The notes under the pieces are model-generated. The model had not been told where the DNA came from. It did not search any database and saw only the letters and a program-made list of their open reading frames with translations. This document shows positions 61,124-64,000 of a stretch of 64,000 nt of DNA, piece by piece. The stretch spans positions 1 through 64,000 of the forward strand of contig NZ_SMKW01000021.1 of assembly GCF_004348985.1 (NCBI RefSeq), read 5' to 3'. The position numbers and the translations under genes were made by a program. The number at the start of each line of letters is the position of its first letter. The first letter of the stretch is position 1. Source of the stretch: Saccharopolyspora elongata. GTDB taxonomy: Bacteria > Actinomycetota > Actinomycetes > Mycobacteriales > Pseudonocardiaceae.

Positions 61124-64000
61124 CTAGTGGAAGTCACGCGAGGTCGAGGGGATGCGTACTTCCAGTTTCTGCAGCCGGTCAGCTCTCAAATTGATCACTC
61201 CTTCCGCTCGTTCGACGATTCCGCGCACCAGCAAGGCGGCGCTGGTACGCCCGACTTTCCGGTAACGCGCCCACAAACCCGGTGAACACATGACGTTGAC
61301 CATGCCGGTCTCGTCCTCCAGGTTCAGGAACGTGATGCCGCCCGCCGTGGCCGGTCGCTGCCGGTGGGTCACCGCGCCGCCCACCAGCACCCGGGAACCG
61401 TGCTCCACTTCGGACAGTCGCTCCGCCGGGATCGCGCCCAGCTCGTCCAATCTGGCTCGGACGAACTGCAGCGGGAAACTGTCCGGCGACACCCCGGTGG
61501 CCCACACGTCCGCGGCGGCCACCTCCACGCCGTCCATCCCCGGCAGCGCCGGGGCGGCGGCCGACGCGGTGGTGCCCGGCAACCGATCCGGCCGATCATC
61601 GGCAGCGGCGGCGGCGTTCCACAACGCCTCCCGCCGGGACAGGCCGAAGCAGCCGAACGCGCCCGCCGTCGCCAGCGCCTCCATCTGCGCGGCAGTCAGC
61701 TGCGTTCGGCGCGCCACATCGGCCATATCGACGTACCGGCCGTTCTCCGCGCGCTCCATGACTAATCGCTCGGCGGCGCTCTCGCCGAGCTTGCGCACGG
61801 AAGCCAATCCCAGGCGTACCGCTCGCTTGCCCTCGCTGTCGGCGTCCGGCTCCAAATCGGCCTGGGCGCGACTCGCGTTGACATCAGGCCCGCGCACCCG
61901 CACCCCATGTCGGCGGGCGTCGGCGACCAGCGACTGCGGCGAGTAGAAGCCCATCGGCTGGGCCTTGAGCAGCGCGGCGCAGAACACCGCCGGGTAGTAG
62001 TGCTTGAACCACGCGCTGGCGAACACCAGCAGCGCGAAGCTCAGGGCATGGCTCTCCGGGAAGCCGTAGTTCGCGAAGGCCAGCATCCGCTGATAGATCC
62101 GCTCCGCCAGTTCCCCGGAAATGCCCTTGGCCGCCATCCCCTCGAACAACCGCCCCCGGAGTCGCTCCATCCGCTCCTCGGAACGCTTGGCCCCCATCGC
62201 CCGCCGCAGCTGGTCCGCCTCGGCCGCGGAGAAGCCCGCGACGTCGACCGCCAACTGCATCAGCTGCTCCTGGAACAGCGGGACGCCGAGGGTCTTCTTC
62301 AAGGCACCGGCCATCGACGGGTGCTCGAAGTCCCAGTCCTCCAAGCCGTTCCGGCGCCGGATGTACGGGTGCACCGAACCGCCCTGGATCGGGCCCGGCC
62401 GGATCAGCGCCACCTCCACCACGAGGTCGTAGAACTCCCGCGGCTTCAGCCTCGGCAACGTGGCCAGCTGCGCGCGGCTCTCCACCTGGAACACCCCGAC
62501 CGCGTCGGCCCGCCGCAGCATCTCGTACACCGCGTCGTCGTTCAGGTCGAGCTCGCCGAGGTCGACCTCGACCCCGTGGTGTTCGAGGGTCATGTCGATC
62601 GCGTAGTGCAGCGCCGAGAGCATGCCGAGCCCCAGCAGGTCGAACTTGACGAGGCCGACCTCCGCGCAGTCGTCCTTGTCCCACTGCAGGACCGTGCGAC
62701 CGGGCATCCTCGCCCACTCCACCGGGCAGACCTCGCCGACCGGCCGGTGGCAGATCACCATCCCGCCGGAGTGGATGCCCAGGTGCCGGGGGAAGCCCAG
62801 CAGCTCACCGGCCAGCTCCCGCACGGGCTCCGGAATCTCGGAGTCCTCCGGCAGCGGCCCCCAGTGCTCGATCTCCTTGCTCCAGGCGTCCTGCTGCCCG
62901 GGCGAGTAGCCGAGGGCCCGCGCGACGTCCCGCACCGCCGAGCGCGGTCGGTAGCTGATCACGTTCGCGACCTGCGCGGCGTGCATCCGGCCGTACTTGC
63001 GGTAGACGTACTGGATCACCTCCTCGCGGCGATCCGACTCGATGTCCAGGTCGATGTCGGGCGGCCCGTCCCGCTCCGGGGCCAGGAAGCGCTCGAAGAG
63101 CAACTGGTAGCGGACCGGGTCGGCGTTGGTGATCCGCAGCGCGAAGCACACCGCCGAGTTCGCCGCCGACCCCCTCCCCTGACACAGGATCCGCTGCTCC
63201 CGGCAGAACTCGACGATGTCGGACACCACCAGGAAGTAGCCGGGGAACTCCAGCTGCTCGATCAGCGCCAGCTCGTGCTCGATCTGCTGGTAGGCCGAGG
63301 GTTCGTCCTGCGGCAGGCCGTACCGGTCGAGCGCGCCCCGGAGGACGAGTTCGCGCAGCCAGCTCGCCTCGGTGCGCCCCATCGGCACGTCGAACGGCGG
63401 CAGCTTCGGGGCCACCAGCTTCAGGTCGAAGGCGAACTCCCGGCCCAGCTCGGCGGCCCGCTGCACGGCCCCCGGGTAGCGGGCGAACAGCTCGGCCATC
63501 TCCGCGCCGGAACGCAGGTAGTTGCCCGCCCAGCCGGGCAGCCAGCCATCCATGTCGTCCAGGCTGCGGCGGGCCCGGATCGCCGCCACCACAGCGGCCA
63601 ACCGAGCGCGGTCCGGCCGGGCGAGGTGCGCGCCGGTTGAGGCCACTGTGGACACTCCGGCTCGATCGGCGAGCCCGGCCAGCGCGTCGTTTCGCGCCGA
63701 GTCGGCGGGCAGCCCGTGGTCGGCCAGCTCCACCGTCACGTGGTCCTGCCCGAACAGCCCGATCAGCCGGTCCAGCTCGGCGGCGGCCGCCGCCGGGCCG
63801 CTTTCGGCCAGCGCCGCCGGGACCGCGCCCTTTCGGCACCCGGTGAGCACCTGCCAGTGCCCCGCCGCCGCGCCCGCGAGCTTCTCCAGGTCGTACACCG
63901 GACGGCCCTTCTCCTCGCCCTCCAAGTGCGCCTCGCTGATCGCCCTGCACAAGCTCGCGTAGCCGGCCGGATCGCGGGCCAGCACCAGCAGGTGGCCGCC
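61124..64000 (-). CDS. dnaE2: Error-prone DNA polymerase (partial, start beyond the window)
   Basis: At least 958 residues of a C-family polymerase of the DnaE2/ImuC type, used with ImuA'/ImuB in damage-induced mutagenesis. PHP-domain part at the N-terminal side, polymerase catalytic aspartates in PDIDLDIESDRREE, KMLAFANYGFPESHALSFALLVFASAWFKHYYP-type finger region and a C-terminal OB-fold (RVLVGGAVTHRQRPATAGGITFLNLEDETG). The frame is open to base 64000, so the N-terminus lies outside. The 224 bp beyond the stop (60900-61123) hold no supported gene. Confidence 0.94.
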   Translation of the reverse strand, partial: GGHLLVLARDPAGYASLCRAISEAHLEGEEKGRPVYDLEKLAGAAAGHWQVLTGCRKGAVPAALAESGPAAAAAELDRLIGLFGQDHVTVELADHGLPADSARNDALAGLADRAGVSTVASTGAHLARPDRARLAAVVAAIRARRSLDDMDGWLPGWAGNYLRSGAEMAELFARYPGAVQRAAELGREFAFDLKLVAPKLPPFDVPMGRTEASWLRELVLRGALDRYGLPQDEPSAYQQIEHELALIEQLEFPGYFLVVSDIVEFCREQRILCQGRGSAANSAVCFALRITNADPVRYQLLFERFLAPERDGPPDIDLDIESDRREEVIQYVYRKYGRMHAAQVANVISYRPRSAVRDVARALGYSPGQQDAWSKEIEHWGPLPEDSEIPEPVRELAGELLGFPRHLGIHSGGMVICHRPVGEVCPVEWARMPGRTVLQWDKDDCAEVGLVKFDLLGLGMLSALHYAIDMTLEHHGVEVDLGELDLNDDAVYEMLRRADAVGVFQVESRAQLATLPRLKPREFYDLVVEVALIRPGPIQGGSVHPYIRRRNGLEDWDFEHPSMAGALKKTLGVPLFQEQLMQLAVDVAGFSAAEADQLRRAMGAKRSEERMERLRGRLFEGMAAKGISGELAERIYQRMLAFANYGFPESHALSFALLVFASAWFKHYYPAVFCAALLKAQPMGFYSPQSLVADARRHGVRVRGPDVNASRAQADLEPDADSEGKRAVRLGLASVRKLGESAAERLVMERAENGRYVDMADVARRTQLTAAQMEALATAGAFGCFGLSRREALWNAAAAADDRPDRLPGTTASAAAPALPGMDGVEVAAADVWATGVSPDSFPLQFVRARLDELGAIPAERLSEVEHGSRVLVGGAVTHRQRPATAGGITFLNLEDETGMVNVMCSPGLWARYRKVGRTSAALLVRGIVERAEGVINLRADRLQKLEVRIPSTSRDFH

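Noticed and set aside
61041..61194. GTG after GGGAGGGAG opening a 50-codon frame before dnaE2's stop
   Set aside because: Good Shine-Dalgarno but a product without any similarity that runs into the 3' end of dnaE2 on the opposite strand; not enough to call a gene.

Overview
This window is high-GC actinobacterial DNA. The content fits the Pseudonocardiaceae, most likely Saccharopolyspora or a close relative. Pointers are frequent GTG starts behind GGAGG sites, an F420-pathway FO synthase, XRE/DUF397 pairs, a DUF574 methyltransferase, a fused actinobacterial PhnE, and palindromic repeats that I associate with this group (the genus is inference). Genes are close-packed on both strands. There is one tRNA, no rRNA, no CRISPR array and no intact insertion sequence; only the tail of one transposase lies at the left edge.

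Left third (0-20 kb): core genes (yihY-like, trpS, fbiC), a secreted subtilisin-like protease, a flavoprotein reductase, a TetR-controlled RibD/DHFR-like reductase, small enzymes, a membrane Ser/Thr kinase, exodeoxyribonuclease III with a duplicated 3' scrap of itself nearby, an OmpR-type two-component pair with a divergent secreted protein, a DUF574 methyltransferase and an XRE/DUF397 regulator module with a dense set of palindromic sites. 20.9-25.8 kb is a nucleoside-salvage locus: GntR regulator, nucleoside hydrolase and ribokinase on one strand, adenosine deaminase divergent, with matching operator-like sites between.

27.5-34.5 kb is the most unusual stretch. It holds about nine small exported proteins packed between strong hairpin terminators: four members of a two-cysteine Gly/Asn-rich family, two Gln/Asn-rich proteins with a curlin-like residue rhythm, an SSI-type subtilisin inhibitor, a trefoil-like protein, one unclassified secreted protein, and a secreted HEXXH metalloprotease. 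I read it as a candidate cell-surface or coat locus; its function is not known to me.

Right half: tRNA-Val(GAC), small domain proteins, isocitrate dehydrogenase, a TetR/MDR-oxidoreductase pair with concentric inverted repeats, and a phosphonate uptake and degradation operon (FAD oxidoreductase, phosphonatase-like hydrolase, PhnD, PhnC, fused PhnE, with a GntR regulator upstream) whose genes all overlap. These are followed by folD and its DUF3017 neighbour, two coupled transporters, a large TNT-domain protein, a pentapeptide-repeat protein, a methyltransferase with an apparent premature stop, a universal stress protein, an M20 peptidase, a divergent pair of gene remnants that lost both 5' ends (probably in one deletion), and the start-less part of dnaE2 at the right edge.

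Gene decay is a recurring theme: the transposase tail, a 3'-cut hydrolase, the xth scrap, the shortened methyltransferase and the reductase/MerR remnants. Several families of palindromic intergenic repeats sit at convergent gene ends, and one similar palindrome lies in frame in the linker of the fused PhnE.
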